From Pseudomonadota bacterium (lineage in GTDB: Bacteria > Pseudomonadota > Alphaproteobacteria > Rhizobiales > Rhizobiaceae): a stretch of 64,000 nt of DNA. The DNA is taken from NCBI GenBank assembly GCA_023390055.1, contig JAEWDP010000099.1:1-64000 (forward strand). Reading direction: 5' to 3'. Below the pieces are notes generated by a model that saw only the letters and a program-made list of their open reading frames with translations, was not told the DNA's origin and did no database searches. The position numbers and the translations under genes are program-made. Every line of letters begins with the position of its first letter. Positions within the stretch are counted from its first letter, which is position 1. This document shows positions 44,104-53,286 of the stretch, in pieces.

Positions 44104-45261
44104 TTATCGTTTGTGTCCGGTATCCAGATGTCGCTCCATGAACGCCGAATAGCGCGACATTCCAAAGCAGAATATCCAGAATACGAAGCCTGCGAAAATG
44201 AGACCCGTACTTGGTGTGATCGGTGTGATCCAGTTCGTGTCCGTAAAGTTCAACTGTACGATACCGAGCAGGTCGAACATGCCGATGATCGAGACCAGCG
44301 AGGTATCCTTGAAAAGCCCGATGAACGTGTTGACGATGCCTGGAATGACCAGCTTGAGAGCCTGCGGCATGATGATCAGCCGGATTTTCTGCCAGTAGCC
44401 GAGGCCGAGAGATTCCGCACCTTCATACTGGCCCTTGGGAATTGCCTGCAGGCCGCCGCGCACGACTTCGGCCATGTAGGCAGAGGCAAACAGGGCGACG
44501 CCGACAAGCGCACGCAAGAAGTTGTCGATCGTCCAGCCTGTTGGCAGGAAGAGCGGCAACATGACGTTGGCCATGAACAGCACCGTGATCAGTGGCACAC
44601 CGCGGATCACCTCGATGAATGTTACGCACAGCAACCGGATGATCGGCAGATGTGAACGACGCCCAAGTGCCAGAAGGATGCCGATCGGGAGCGATACCGC
44701 AATCCCGACGAAGGACAGGATCAGAGTGACCATCAGGCCGCCCCAAAGCGGCGTCTCGACTTCGCGCAAGCCAAAGATATTGCCACGCAGCAGGAAGAAG
44801 GCGACGATCGGGAAGATGACAAAGAGCAGCAGCGCATTCAAGCCCTTGAAGGGGATCCGTGGTATCAGGATCGGAGCAAGAAGGGCTGCAAAAAGGATTG
44901 CCACCAGCAATGGACGCCAGCGTTCCTCGATCGGATAACGTCCGAACATGAACTGTTCGAACCGCTCGCCGACAAAGGCCCAGCAAGCACCGCTCCAGCC
45001 TTCCGGCTGTATGCCACCTTGAGGTATCGTCAGGCAGACCGTACGATCGCTGCCACTCCAGACGGCATCAAGGAATACCCAATTGATTATGTCTGGAACG
45101 GCCCATAGTAGCAGGGCAACCGCCAAAACCGTCAGAGCGATATCTTTTGGTGTCGCCAGGAGATTGGCTCTGAGCCAGCCGAAAACGCTTCTTTCGCTTC
45201 GAGGCGCCGGTTCCTGGGTCAACATCTCGTTGCGGACAAAACCGCTTGTAATGATACTCAT
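44104..45261 (-). CDS. aapM: General L-amino acid ABC transporter permease AapM
   Basis: This 385-residue permease is longer than ordinary family members because of an N-terminal extension with extra helices (residues 1-130), typical of AapM. The conserved part has SLPIGILLALGRR and the EAA loop GQYEGAESLGLGYWQKIRLIIMPQA. It forms the membrane channel with AapQ. Only four bases separate it from aapQ, supporting coupled translation. Confidence 0.96.
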   Translation of the reverse strand: MSIITSGFVRNEMLTQEPAPRSERSVFGWLRANLLATPKDIALTVLAVALLLWAVPDIINWVFLDAVWSGSDRTVCLTIPQGGIQPEGWSGACWAFVGERFEQFMFGRYPIEERWRPLLVAILFAALLAPILIPRIPFKGLNALLLFVIFPIVAFFLLRGNIFGLREVETPLWGGLMVTLILSFVGIAVSLPIGILLALGRRSHLPIIRLLCVTFIEVIRGVPLITVLFMANVMLPLFLPTGWTIDNFLRALVGVALFASAYMAEVVRGGLQAIPKGQYEGAESLGLGYWQKIRLIIMPQALKLVIPGIVNTFIGLFKDTSLVSIIGMFDLLGIVQLNFTDTNWITPITPSTGLIFAGFVFWIFCFGMSRYSAFMERHLDTGHKR

Positions 45262-45265
45262 GATC

Positions 45266-46468
45266 CTATCTCTCCACCAGAGCCATCTTGGCGTTGAACC
45301 AGTTCATGAACAGCGATGTGACGATGCTGATGCTGAGATAGACGATGAGCCAGATGGAGACCACTTCGATGGCCTGTCCTGTCTGGTTCATGGTCGTTCC
45401 ACCGGTTGCGACGAGTTCGGGAAATCCGACGGCGATACCGAGTGACGAATTCTTCGTGAGATTGAGATACTGGCTGGTCAGCGGTGGTATGATGATACGC
45501 ATTGCCTGCGGCATGACCACCAGCCGGTTGGTTGTCGCCGGCTGCAGGCCAAGAGCCGAAGAAGCCTCCGTCTGTCCCTTCGGAACGCCTGCAATCCCGG
45601 CCCGAATGATTTCGGCGATGAATGAGGCCGTATAAAAGGACAAAGCGAGATAAAGGGCGACAAATTCAGGCGCGACGACAGAGCCACCGGTCAGGTTGAA
45701 GCGCCCCTTTTCGGGGAAATTGAAGGTCAACGGCATTCCGGCCACGAAGAACGCGATGATCGGCAGTCCGACGATTATCGCCAGTGATGTCCAGACCGTT
45801 GGAAATTGCCTTCCGGTTGCAATCTGACGGGCCTTGGCCCACCTGGCGACGACGAAGGCAAGGACGATCCCAACGACAAAGGCTATCGGGATCAGTACGG
45901 AACCGTCACCCCAGATGGCCCTGGGAAAGGCAAGCCCGCGATTGTTGAGGAACATTCCAAAGGGAAGGACCAGCGAATCGCGAACCTGGGGAAGGGCCCC
46001 GAGAACGCCCTTGTAGAAGAAGAGTATGATCAGCAGGACCGGGATATTGCGGAAGATCTCGACATAAACCGTGCACAGCTTTGCGATCAGCCAGTTGGAG
46101 GAAAGACGCCCGACACCGATTAAAAATCCGATGATGGTGGCGGTGACAATGCCGACCGATGCAACGAGCAATGTGTTGAGAAAACCAACGAGCAGGGCCC
46201 GGCCGTAGGTGGAATCGCTCGAAAACTCGATGAGCGACTGGCCAATATCGAAACCGGCACGGCCCTTCAGGAAGTCGTATCCGGAGGCCGTATTGGAACG
46301 TGCGAGATTTTCGGTGGTGTTGTTGAAGATCCACCATACGACAGTGATCGTGATTACGAGCGTCAGTATCTGAAAGAACAGTCCGCGAAACTTGGGATCA
46401 TAGACATATGATCCCAGTGATCGTCCACCGGACGGCGCAGCTATAGCGTGATCGGTCATGCCGGCCAT
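45266..46468 (-). CDS. aapQ: General L-amino acid ABC transporter permease AapQ
   Basis: The 400-residue permease has the extended AapQ layout, with a long periplasmic segment after the first helix (FNNTTENLARSNTASGYDFLKGRAGF), a second insertion in the middle, and the coupling loop GQTEASSALGLQPATTNRLVVMPQA. It follows aapJ after a strong hairpin, as is usual where the binding protein must be made in excess. Confidence 0.96.
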   Translation of the reverse strand: MAGMTDHAIAAPSGGRSLGSYVYDPKFRGLFFQILTLVITITVVWWIFNNTTENLARSNTASGYDFLKGRAGFDIGQSLIEFSSDSTYGRALLVGFLNTLLVASVGIVTATIIGFLIGVGRLSSNWLIAKLCTVYVEIFRNIPVLLIILFFYKGVLGALPQVRDSLVLPFGMFLNNRGLAFPRAIWGDGSVLIPIAFVVGIVLAFVVARWAKARQIATGRQFPTVWTSLAIIVGLPIIAFFVAGMPLTFNFPEKGRFNLTGGSVVAPEFVALYLALSFYTASFIAEIIRAGIAGVPKGQTEASSALGLQPATTNRLVVMPQAMRIIIPPLTSQYLNLTKNSSLGIAVGFPELVATGGTTMNQTGQAIEVVSIWLIVYLSISIVTSLFMNWFNAKMALVER

Positions 46469-46515
46469 ATCCCCTTGCGACCCTTTTCGGGTCTTTCTTC
46501 TTATGATTCAAAGCT

Positions 46516-46540
46516 GGATGAGGCAGGAACTGCCTCATCC
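46516..46540 (-). terminator. Intercistronic hairpin between aapJ and aapQ
   Basis: GGATGAGGCAG and CTGCCTCATCC pair over 11 bp with a GAA loop. It lies 15 bases after the aapJ stop. It probably stabilises the aapJ message or causes partial termination before the permease genes. Confidence 0.75.
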
Positions 46541-46555
46541 AATGTCATCAGTCGA

Positions 46556-47578
46556 TCAGCGGATCGGCGGAGCGTATTGCAGGCCGCCCTTGGTCCACAA
46601 TGCGTTGAGCCCACGCTCGATCTTCAACGGTGTTTCCATACCGATATTGCGCTCGAAAACCTCGCCGTAATTGCCGAGATGCTTGACGATGTTATAGGCC
46701 CAGTCATTGGTCAGGCCGAGGTCCGTGCCGATCTTGGTGTCGGGTTCGGTGCCCAGGAAGCGCTGGATGTCCGGGTTTTCGGAGTTCTTCATCTCGTCGA
46801 CATTGGCCTTGGTGATCCCGAATTCCTCGGCCTGAACGAGCGCATACTGCGTCCAGGAGATGATGTCGAACCACTGGTCATCGCCCTGACGGACTGCTGG
46901 GCCAAGCGGTTCCTTCGAGATGATTTCCGGAAGAATCATGTGGTCATCCGGATTGGCAAGCGACAGGCGGATCGAATAAAGGCCCGACTGGTCTGTCGTG
47001 TAGACGTCGCAGCGGCCTTCCTGATAGGCGGCATTGACCTCGGTGAGCTTTTCGAACACGACCGGCTTGTATTCAAGGTTGTTCGCCTTGAAGAAGTCGG
47101 CGAGGTTGAGTTCGGTGGTCGTTCCGGACTGTACGCACACGGCTGCACCGGAAAGTTCCAGAGCCGACTTCACGTTCAGTGCCTTCGGAACCATGAAGCC
47201 CTGGCCGTCAAAGTAGTTGATGGTGCGGAAGTTCAGGCCAAGTGCGGTATCGCGATTGATCGTCCAGGTCGTGTTACGGAACATGACGTCGCCTTCACCG
47301 GACTGCAAGGCGGTGAAGCGGGTCTGCGCCGTGGCCGGCGTGAACTTTACCTTGGAGGGATCGTTGAAGATGGCTGCAGCGACCGCACGGCAGAAGTCAA
47401 CGTCGAAACCGGTCCAGTTCCCCGACGCATCCGGTGCGGCAAAGCCTGCAAGTCCGGTGTTGACCACGCATTGAACGAAGCCTTTGTCCTTGACATCGTC
47501 AAGGGTTGCAGCCGATGCGACCGAAGCGGCACCCAGAACTGCTGCGCCAATCGTGGCAGACAGAAGCGTCTTTTTCAT
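46556..47578 (-). CDS. aapJ: General L-amino acid ABC transporter binding protein
   Basis: This 340-residue periplasmic protein has a signal peptide (MKKTLLSATIGAAVLGAASVASA) and the SBP family 3 fold of AapJ: GFVQCVVNTGLAGFAAPDASGNWTGFDVDFCRA at the start, CVQSGTTTELNLADFF in the middle and a conserved C-terminal NYGEVFERNIG. It supplies L-amino acids to AapQM. The start at 47578 is preferred to the longer frame because it begins the signal peptide. Confidence 0.97.
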   Translation of the reverse strand: MKKTLLSATIGAAVLGAASVASAATLDDVKDKGFVQCVVNTGLAGFAAPDASGNWTGFDVDFCRAVAAAIFNDPSKVKFTPATAQTRFTALQSGEGDVMFRNTTWTINRDTALGLNFRTINYFDGQGFMVPKALNVKSALELSGAAVCVQSGTTTELNLADFFKANNLEYKPVVFEKLTEVNAAYQEGRCDVYTTDQSGLYSIRLSLANPDDHMILPEIISKEPLGPAVRQGDDQWFDIISWTQYALVQAEEFGITKANVDEMKNSENPDIQRFLGTEPDTKIGTDLGLTNDWAYNIVKHLGNYGEVFERNIGMETPLKIERGLNALWTKGGLQYAPPIR

Positions 47579-47929
47579 TTTTCCCAACCTTTGTATCTTA
47601 TGGTTTTCTGATCCCATCGCGTGGTCATCCATTTCTGGTGGATCCTGCGCAATGTCCCCGCGAGCCTCCCGGATGCGGGATCACTATCTCATGCGTAAAC
47701 GCACACATGGTCAAGACTGCCTGCCCAAATTGTGTCCAAAAAGAGTCGATTGTCGTTAATCGGCGGGGCCGGTTTGAGGTCTTGATGCGCTGGTAATCGT
47801 GACCCGGTCGGGCGATCTTCGCCTTTCGTAGGGGGGTAGTTTGTCGCTTCTGCCTCCAAAGGGTTGACCGCGTTCACCCGAGATTGCAAACATCGGGGTC
47901 TTCCATTTCCAAAAGTGAGCTTCCCACGT
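47579..47929. other. Divergent promoter region between aapJ and metC
   Basis: These 351 bases hold no supported gene. Promoters of both aapJ and metC must be here. I looked for a SAM-type riboswitch before metC and did not recognise one. Confidence 0.5.
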
Positions 47930-49120
47930 ATGAAGACCAAGGCCAATCTGTCCGGCGACGCCGGTGTGAACACACGTCTCGCCCACATCGGACACGATCC
48001 GTTCAGCTATCACGGCTTTGTCAATCCGCCGGTCGTCCATGCCTCGACGGTGCTGTTTCCAAATGCCGAGGCGATGGAAACACGTGAACAGAAATATACC
48101 TACGGGACACGTGGGACACCGACCACGGATGCGTTGTGCGAAGCGCTGGATGCCCTGGAGGGGTCGGCGGGAACGATCCTTGTGCCGTCGGGACTTGCCG
48201 CAATCTCGGTACCGTTTCTCGCCTTCCTGTCTGCCGGTGATCATGCGCTGATCGTCGATTCGGTCTACACACCGTGCCGGCATTTCTGCGACACGATGCT
48301 GAAGCGCCTGGGCGTAGAGATCGACTATTACGATCCCGCGATCGGGGCGGATATCAAGAGCCTCATCAAGGCCAACACGAAACTGGTCCATACCGAGGCG
48401 CCAGGCTCCAATACGATGGAAATGCAGGACATCCGTGCCATCGCGGATGTCGCCCACGCCCATGACTGCGTCGTCACCATGGACAATACCTGGGCGACAC
48501 CACTCTATTTCAGGCCGCTCGACTTCGGAGCCGACATCTCGATCCACGCAACCACCAAATACCCGTCGGGACATTCCGACATCCTCATGGGGTCCGTGTC
48601 TGCCAATGCTCGGTACTGGCCGCAACTGAAGGAGGCCGCCATCACGATGGGGATCTGCGGCGCACCGGACGATGCCTACCAGATCCTCAGAGGGTTGAGG
48701 ACAATGGGCGTGCGCCTTGACCATCACCAGAAGAGCGGGCTGGAGATCGCACGCTGGCTGGAAAGCCGTGACGATGTTGCACGGGTCCTGCACCCGGCAT
48801 TGCCGAGTTTTCCAGGCCACGCGATATGGAAGCGCGATTTCAAGGGTGCCAGCGGTGTCTTTTCCTTCGTCTTGAAGGTTGATGACGCGCGAAATTTCAA
48901 GGCGAGGGCACATGCCTTCCTGGACGCGCTGTCTCTGTTCGGGCTTGGCTATTCCTGGGGCGGTTACGAAAGTCTCGCAGTGCTGGTCAACCTGTCCGAC
49001 CGGACGATCTGCACAGCGCCGGTGGAAGGGCCGGTCATTCGCCTGCAGATCGGTCTTGAGGATGTCGCCGATATCAAGAAGGATCTGGAAGCCGGCTTTG
49101 CGGCCGCTGCCGGGATCTGA
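47930..49120 (+). CDS. metC: Cystathionine beta-lyase
   Basis: This 396-residue PLP enzyme of the Cys/Met family cleaves cystathionine to homocysteine, pyruvate and ammonia. Motifs are YTYGTRGTPTTDALCEAL, VPSGLAAISVPFLAFL, DNTWATPLYFRPLDFGAD and the PLP lysine in SIHATTKYPSGHSD. The MetC-specific YSWGGYESL lies near the C-terminus. The ATG at 47930 is chosen over an upstream extension. The divergent metC-aap arrangement is known in Rhizobium leguminosarum. Confidence 0.95.
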   Translation: MKTKANLSGDAGVNTRLAHIGHDPFSYHGFVNPPVVHASTVLFPNAEAMETREQKYTYGTRGTPTTDALCEALDALEGSAGTILVPSGLAAISVPFLAFLSAGDHALIVDSVYTPCRHFCDTMLKRLGVEIDYYDPAIGADIKSLIKANTKLVHTEAPGSNTMEMQDIRAIADVAHAHDCVVTMDNTWATPLYFRPLDFGADISIHATTKYPSGHSDILMGSVSANARYWPQLKEAAITMGICGAPDDAYQILRGLRTMGVRLDHHQKSGLEIARWLESRDDVARVLHPALPSFPGHAIWKRDFKGASGVFSFVLKVDDARNFKARAHAFLDALSLFGLGYSWGGYESLAVLVNLSDRTICTAPVEGPVIRLQIGLEDVADIKKDLEAGFAAAAGI

Positions 49121-49126
49121 TGATCC

Positions 49127-50287
49127 TCAGGCCCGATAGCCGTATAGCCAGTCGAGGTCTGCCGCAAGCGATTGCGGCGGCTTGAAGGTCAAGACGAGAT
49201 CGCGCGCAATACGCACCGGCCCACGTGCGTGATAGGCAAAGCGATTGAACGAACCGCGAGAACGCACACGAGCAATTCTCGTGGCTCTCGCAGTCTGAAA
49301 CTGTGACAGGGCGGCTGTGAGCGACGAGACGTTTGAAACGGCGTCAGCAAGCAGGAATGCATCCTCGATCGCCATCGCCGCACCCTGGGCTGCAAATGGC
49401 ATCATTGCATGGGCGGCGTCGCCGATGAGAACGATGTCACGGCCATTGTGCCATCGACCGCTCGAGACCTGATAGAGTGGCCAGAATGTCGGGTCTTGCG
49501 TGCCTTCGATGAGGTCGATCAGGCGCCGGTTCCAACGTTTGAACTGGGAGACCAGCAGGCGCCTTTGCTCATCGCTCGCTTTGGCATCCCAGACGTCCCC
49601 GGGATTGATACCCGATGCAATGGCGACGAGATTGACGCTGGCCGTGTCCTTCAGGGGATAGACAACCATGTGTGCGTGCGACCCGACGAAGGCGGTAATG
49701 TCACCGGCGGATAGCCAGGATGCAACAGAATTCGCCGGCATGGTAAAGCGCCAGGCGGCATTTCCCGAAAATTTCGGTTGCGGTCCGTCTTCAACATGGT
49801 CGCGAAGTGCCGACCAGACACCGTCTGCGCCGATGACGAGAGGATAGGTCTGGCCATTGATCGTTTTCGGGTCCTCAGCCATGCCGGCTTGAACCCGAGA
49901 GCCCAGATTGAGCGTACAAAGGGCATTCTCTTCGACCGCCGCGACGAGAACCTTCTGCAGCGTTGCCCTGTGAAGAACACCATATGGCGCCCCCCAGCGT
50001 TCGCGTGCAATGGAGCCGACCGGGACATGTGAAATCGGTAAAAGTGTGCGGCCCGAAACAAGCCCGATCCGTTTTGGTTCCGTCCAGACGGCTTCAAGTG
50101 CCGGCAAGATGCCAAGCGTTCCAAGGATATGCGAGGCATTGGGCGATACCTGCAGGCCCGCACCAACCTCCAGCAGTTCGGGGGCCTCTTCGAAGATATC
50201 GGAGGCAATACCGACGCGCGCAAGGGAAAGAGCAGCAGTCAGCCCCGCAATGCCGGCGCCAATGATCGCTACTTTTTCTAAGGGCAT
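49127..50287 (-). CDS. FAD-dependent aromatic-type monooxygenase (salicylate hydroxylase-like)
   Basis: This 386-residue flavoprotein has the N-terminal dinucleotide motif IIGAGIAGLTAALSLAR, the DG motif VIGADGVWSALRDHV and the GD motif VLIGDAAHAMMPFAAQGAAMAIEDA. These are the marks of group A flavin monooxygenases that hydroxylate aromatic or related compounds with NAD(P)H. The substrate is unknown. It is convergent with metC, only six bases apart, and 21 bases downstream of the zf-CHCC gene, with which it may form an operon. Confidence 0.9.
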   Translation of the reverse strand: MPLEKVAIIGAGIAGLTAALSLARVGIASDIFEEAPELLEVGAGLQVSPNASHILGTLGILPALEAVWTEPKRIGLVSGRTLLPISHVPVGSIARERWGAPYGVLHRATLQKVLVAAVEENALCTLNLGSRVQAGMAEDPKTINGQTYPLVIGADGVWSALRDHVEDGPQPKFSGNAAWRFTMPANSVASWLSAGDITAFVGSHAHMVVYPLKDTASVNLVAIASGINPGDVWDAKASDEQRRLLVSQFKRWNRRLIDLIEGTQDPTFWPLYQVSSGRWHNGRDIVLIGDAAHAMMPFAAQGAAMAIEDAFLLADAVSNVSSLTAALSQFQTARATRIARVRSRGSFNRFAYHARGPVRIARDLVLTFKPPQSLAADLDWLYGYRA

Positions 50288-50308
50288 GAAATGGACCTGT
50301 AATCGGGA

Positions 50309-50554
50309 TCAGGCAGCGTTGACGTGGAAAACGCAGCCTGGCGGGTTTGTCTGTTCGGCCTTGAGGGTGCGGTCATAGCGATAGAGCGTCGAACAGTAGG
50401 AGCAGACTTTTTCGTTGTCGTCACCCATATCGATATAGATGTGGGGATGGTCGAAGGGAACAGAGGCACCGGTGCACATGAACTCCTTCACGCCGATCTC
50501 GATCACGCGGTGACCACCATCGTTCTGGTAGTGGGGAATGCTGTGGCCAGCCAT
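50309..50554 (-). CDS. zf-CHCC zinc-finger protein (NDUFS6-like)
   Basis: This 81-residue protein carries the zf-CHCC pattern: a Cys in GVKEFMCTGA, His in DHPHIYID and the pair CSYC, which together bind zinc. The family includes the NDUFS6 subunit of complex I and small free-standing alphaproteobacterial proteins that may serve iron-sulphur or complex I assembly. The ATG at 50554 is favoured over one four codons earlier. Confidence 0.88.
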   Translation of the reverse strand: MAGHSIPHYQNDGGHRVIEIGVKEFMCTGASVPFDHPHIYIDMGDDNEKVCSYCSTLYRYDRTLKAEQTNPPGCVFHVNAA

Positions 50555-50703
50555 GATTGTCTCCAATGCTTGTTCGTTGCGCCGGACATTATCGCCGCGG
50601 CACGGAATTGTGTAGAGGGAAAAACAGCCGCAGTGGGGTGGAAACTGCGTTGCGTGCGGTCTAAATCGACCAGAATGCTTCTCCGTTAGATAGAAACCTG
50701 CTC

Positions 50704-51480
50704 ATGAACCTGAATTCTCCCACCTTTTCGTCCTTCGTCCATGAAGGGCTGAACATTTATTATCTCGATGAAGGTGATCCGGCCGGCACCCCGGTTCTCC
50801 TCGTTCACGGCTTTGCGTCTAGCGCATTGGTCAACTGGGTTCATCCCGGCTGGTTGAAGACCCTTGGGGATGCCGGATACCGTGTCATTGCCATGGACAA
50901 TCGCGGTCACGGCAAGAGTGACAAGCCGCGTGACCCGCAATCCTATCGACCCTGGGTCATGGCTGAAGACTGCAGAGCGCTGCTCGATCATCTTCGCATT
51001 CCCATGGCCCATGTGATGGGCTATTCGATGGGGGCACGGATCTCGGTGTTCCTGGCGCTTGCCCATCCAGACAGGATCCGCTCGCTTGTGCTTGGGGGGC
51101 TTGGGGCCGGGATGACCGACGGGGTGGGTGACTGGGATCCGATTGCGGATGCGCTTCTTGCACCTTCCCTTGATGACGTAACCCATGAGCGCGGGCGGAT
51201 GTTCAGAAGCTTTGCCGAACAGACGAAGAGTGATCGTGAGGCGCTGGCGGCCTGTATCCGTGGCTCACGTGACCTGGTTTCGGTGGCCGATATGGGCAGG
51301 ATTGAAGCCATGACGCTCATCGGCGTCGGTACAAAGGACGATATTGCAGGATCGCCGCAGAAACTGGCAGCCATGATGAAGAACGCAACAGCTCTCGACA
51401 TCCCCGGCCGCGATCACATGCTCGCAGTTGGTGACAAGGTGTTCAAGAAGGGTGTGCTAGAATTCTACGCAGGCCTTTGA
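50704..51480 (+). CDS. Alpha/beta hydrolase
   Basis: The 258-residue hydrolase shows HGFASSALVNW (oxyanion), MGYSMGARISV with the nucleophile Ser, and the late His in GRDHMLAVGD. The acid residue is likely the Asp in VGTKDDIAG. It belongs to the large epoxide-hydrolase/esterase-like group, so the substrate cannot be named. It has no signal peptide. It is divergent from the zf-CHCC gene and 111 bases before cysE. Confidence 0.9.
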   Translation: MNLNSPTFSSFVHEGLNIYYLDEGDPAGTPVLLVHGFASSALVNWVHPGWLKTLGDAGYRVIAMDNRGHGKSDKPRDPQSYRPWVMAEDCRALLDHLRIPMAHVMGYSMGARISVFLALAHPDRIRSLVLGGLGAGMTDGVGDWDPIADALLAPSLDDVTHERGRMFRSFAEQTKSDREALAACIRGSRDLVSVADMGRIEAMTLIGVGTKDDIAGSPQKLAAMMKNATALDIPGRDHMLAVGDKVFKKGVLEFYAGL

Positions 51481-51591
51481 GCAGATCTCGTTTTTAAAAC
51501 ATAAGGATCAACGGAATGCGATTTCGTGAACCTTGGTCTTTATGTAATGATCTTCTATATAATGGCCATGCAGGCAAATGAGGAGACGGCT

Positions 51592-52416
51592 ATGGCCGCA
51601 AGGACCGAAATCCGCGCAAACGACCCGGTCGCAACCGTGGACCCCATCTGGGACGCGATGCGCGAAGAGGCACGAGTGGCGGCCGAAAGCGATCCGTTGC
51701 TGGCGGCCTTTCTTTATTCGACGGTGCTCAACCACAATTCCCTTGAAGAATGTGTGATCCACCGCATTTGCGAGCGGCTCGATCATCCTGACATGCAGGC
51801 GGTGCTGCTTCGCCAGACCTTCTCGGAGATGATGGCCGACTGGCCGCAATGGGGCACTGTCCTTCGGGTCGACATCCAGGCCGTCTATGACCGTGATCCC
51901 GCATGTCTGCGGTTCCTGGAGCCGGTTCTTTATTTCAAGGGCTTCCACGCCATCCAGACCCATCGCCTGGCCCATTGGCTTTTGAAACGCGGCAGGCGTG
52001 ACCTGGCGCTTTACCTGCAGAGCCGTGCCTCAAGCATATTCCAGACCGATATCAATCCCGCGGCCCGCATCGGCAAGGGGATCTTTCTTGATCATGCAAC
52101 CGGCCTCGTTGTCGGCGAAACAGCCGTGATCGGCGATAATGTCTCGATCCTTCATGGCGTGACGCTCGGTGGTACCGGCAAGGAGGGTGCCGAAAGGCAT
52201 CCCAAGATCGGCCACGGCGTCCTCATCGGCGCTGGTGCAAAGATACTCGGCAATATCGAGATCGGCTCGTGCTCGCGCATCGCCGCTGGTTCCGTCGTGC
52301 TCAAGGCGGTTCCGTCGATGAAGACGGTGGCAGGTGTACCGGCAAAGGTAGTTGGTACGGCCGGCTGTTCGGAACCTTCCCGGCGGATGGACCAATTGCT
52401 GACGTCTGACGATTGA
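51592..52416 (+). CDS. cysE: Serine O-acetyltransferase
   Basis: This 274-residue enzyme makes O-acetylserine from serine and acetyl-CoA, the committed step of cysteine synthesis. The N-terminal helical domain (IWDAMREEARVAAESDPLLAAF, CVIHRICERLDHP) is followed by the left-handed beta helix with SIFQTDINPAARIGKGIFLDHATG (catalytic His and Asp) and GVTLGGTGKE. The ATG at 51592 has GAGGAG in front. Upstream in-frame starts are not conserved. Confidence 0.96.
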   Translation: MAARTEIRANDPVATVDPIWDAMREEARVAAESDPLLAAFLYSTVLNHNSLEECVIHRICERLDHPDMQAVLLRQTFSEMMADWPQWGTVLRVDIQAVYDRDPACLRFLEPVLYFKGFHAIQTHRLAHWLLKRGRRDLALYLQSRASSIFQTDINPAARIGKGIFLDHATGLVVGETAVIGDNVSILHGVTLGGTGKEGAERHPKIGHGVLIGAGAKILGNIEIGSCSRIAAGSVVLKAVPSMKTVAGVPAKVVGTAGCSEPSRRMDQLLTSDD

Positions 52417-52440
52417 GCCAGCCTGCCAGCCTGCCAGCCT
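52417..52440 (+). repeat. Three tandem copies of an 8-base unit
   Basis: GCCAGCCT is repeated three times without change directly after the cysE stop codon. Slippage could vary its copy number. No function is apparent. Confidence 0.8.
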
Positions 52441-52513
52441 CTCATTCCATTCGGGTAACGGTGATGCAATTCTTTCCGGCGCGTAAACAGGGGCTGCCGG
52501 CAGAACAGGGATT

Positions 52514-53080
52514 TCAGTCCGGGGTGATGACGAAGGCTGGCTGGTCGCTTTTCCTCTGCCGACAGAAGGTGGAAAATTCATTGAGAAAGCGCTCCGCTGC
52601 CAGCCGATTGGCGGGAACCTTCAGGATATCGTGGATTGCTTCCGGTGTTTCCTTTATCAGCGCGATCCGGAAGAAAAGAGTAACGTTGAAACCGGAGCTT
52701 ACTGTTGAAAGCACGGTTCGCAGCGCCTCCAGCATCTCATCTCCACGATGGGACGCGTGAGCGAGTGCGATCGGCTTGTCGACGATCTGATCGCCTGACA
52801 CCAGCCAGTCGATTGCGTTCTTCAGCCCTCCGGGAATGCTGCGGACATATTCGGGGCTGGAGACAAGAAGTCCGTCGCAATCGCCGATCATCTTTATGAA
52901 GGAACGAACGCTGTCGGGCAGGTTCGTACCTTCGAGATCAGGTGAAAAGACCGGCAGGTCGCCAACACGGTCAAAAACGGTTATGGCAATGTTATCGGGA
53001 GCGATCGCTTTCAATGCTCTCAGAAGCGCCGTATTGGTGGAGGCACTGCGTGTGCTTCCGGAAACCGCAAGTATCTTCAT
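52514..53080 (-). CDS. NADPH-dependent FMN reductase family protein
   Basis: This 188-residue flavodoxin-like protein has the FMN phosphate loop SGSTRSASTN and the SPEYVRSIPGGLKNAIDWL motif around the flavin ring. Members reduce FMN, quinones, chromate or azo dyes with NAD(P)H. The physiological substrate is unknown. It is a lone gene convergent with cysE. Confidence 0.92.
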   Translation of the reverse strand: MKILAVSGSTRSASTNTALLRALKAIAPDNIAITVFDRVGDLPVFSPDLEGTNLPDSVRSFIKMIGDCDGLLVSSPEYVRSIPGGLKNAIDWLVSGDQIVDKPIALAHASHRGDEMLEALRTVLSTVSSGFNVTLFFRIALIKETPEAIHDILKVPANRLAAERFLNEFSTFCRQRKSDQPAFVITPD

Positions 53081-53236
53081 GCCTCTACGCTAATGCTGCC
53101 TGCGTGCGCTCGCAAGCGACGTCTTTTTTGTCATCCGGGTGAGGGACTTTCGGGAAACTGGATGAAATATCTTTAAGTGAACATTTAAAAAAGAATAACA
53201 ACAGATTGAATAGTATTGTCTAATGCATTTGTCGTG

Positions 53237-53270
53237 GAAGACCCGAGGCATCGGTGTGTCTCGGGTCTTC
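53237..53270 (-). terminator. Terminator hairpin of the tct operon
   Basis: GAAGACCCGAG (53237-53247) and CTCGGGTCTTC (53260-53270) form a perfect 11-bp stem with a 12-base loop, 17 bases past the tctA stop. Confidence 0.8.
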
Positions 53271-53286
53271 AATGAGGGCAGCCGTC

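Noticed and set aside
46448..47611. 387-codon plus-strand frame over aapJ
   Set aside because: It is antisense to a well-conserved binding protein with signal peptide.
47579..47929. SAM-type riboswitch before metC
   Set aside because: The expected conserved core was not found, and the sequence does not fold in an obvious SAM-II way by eye.
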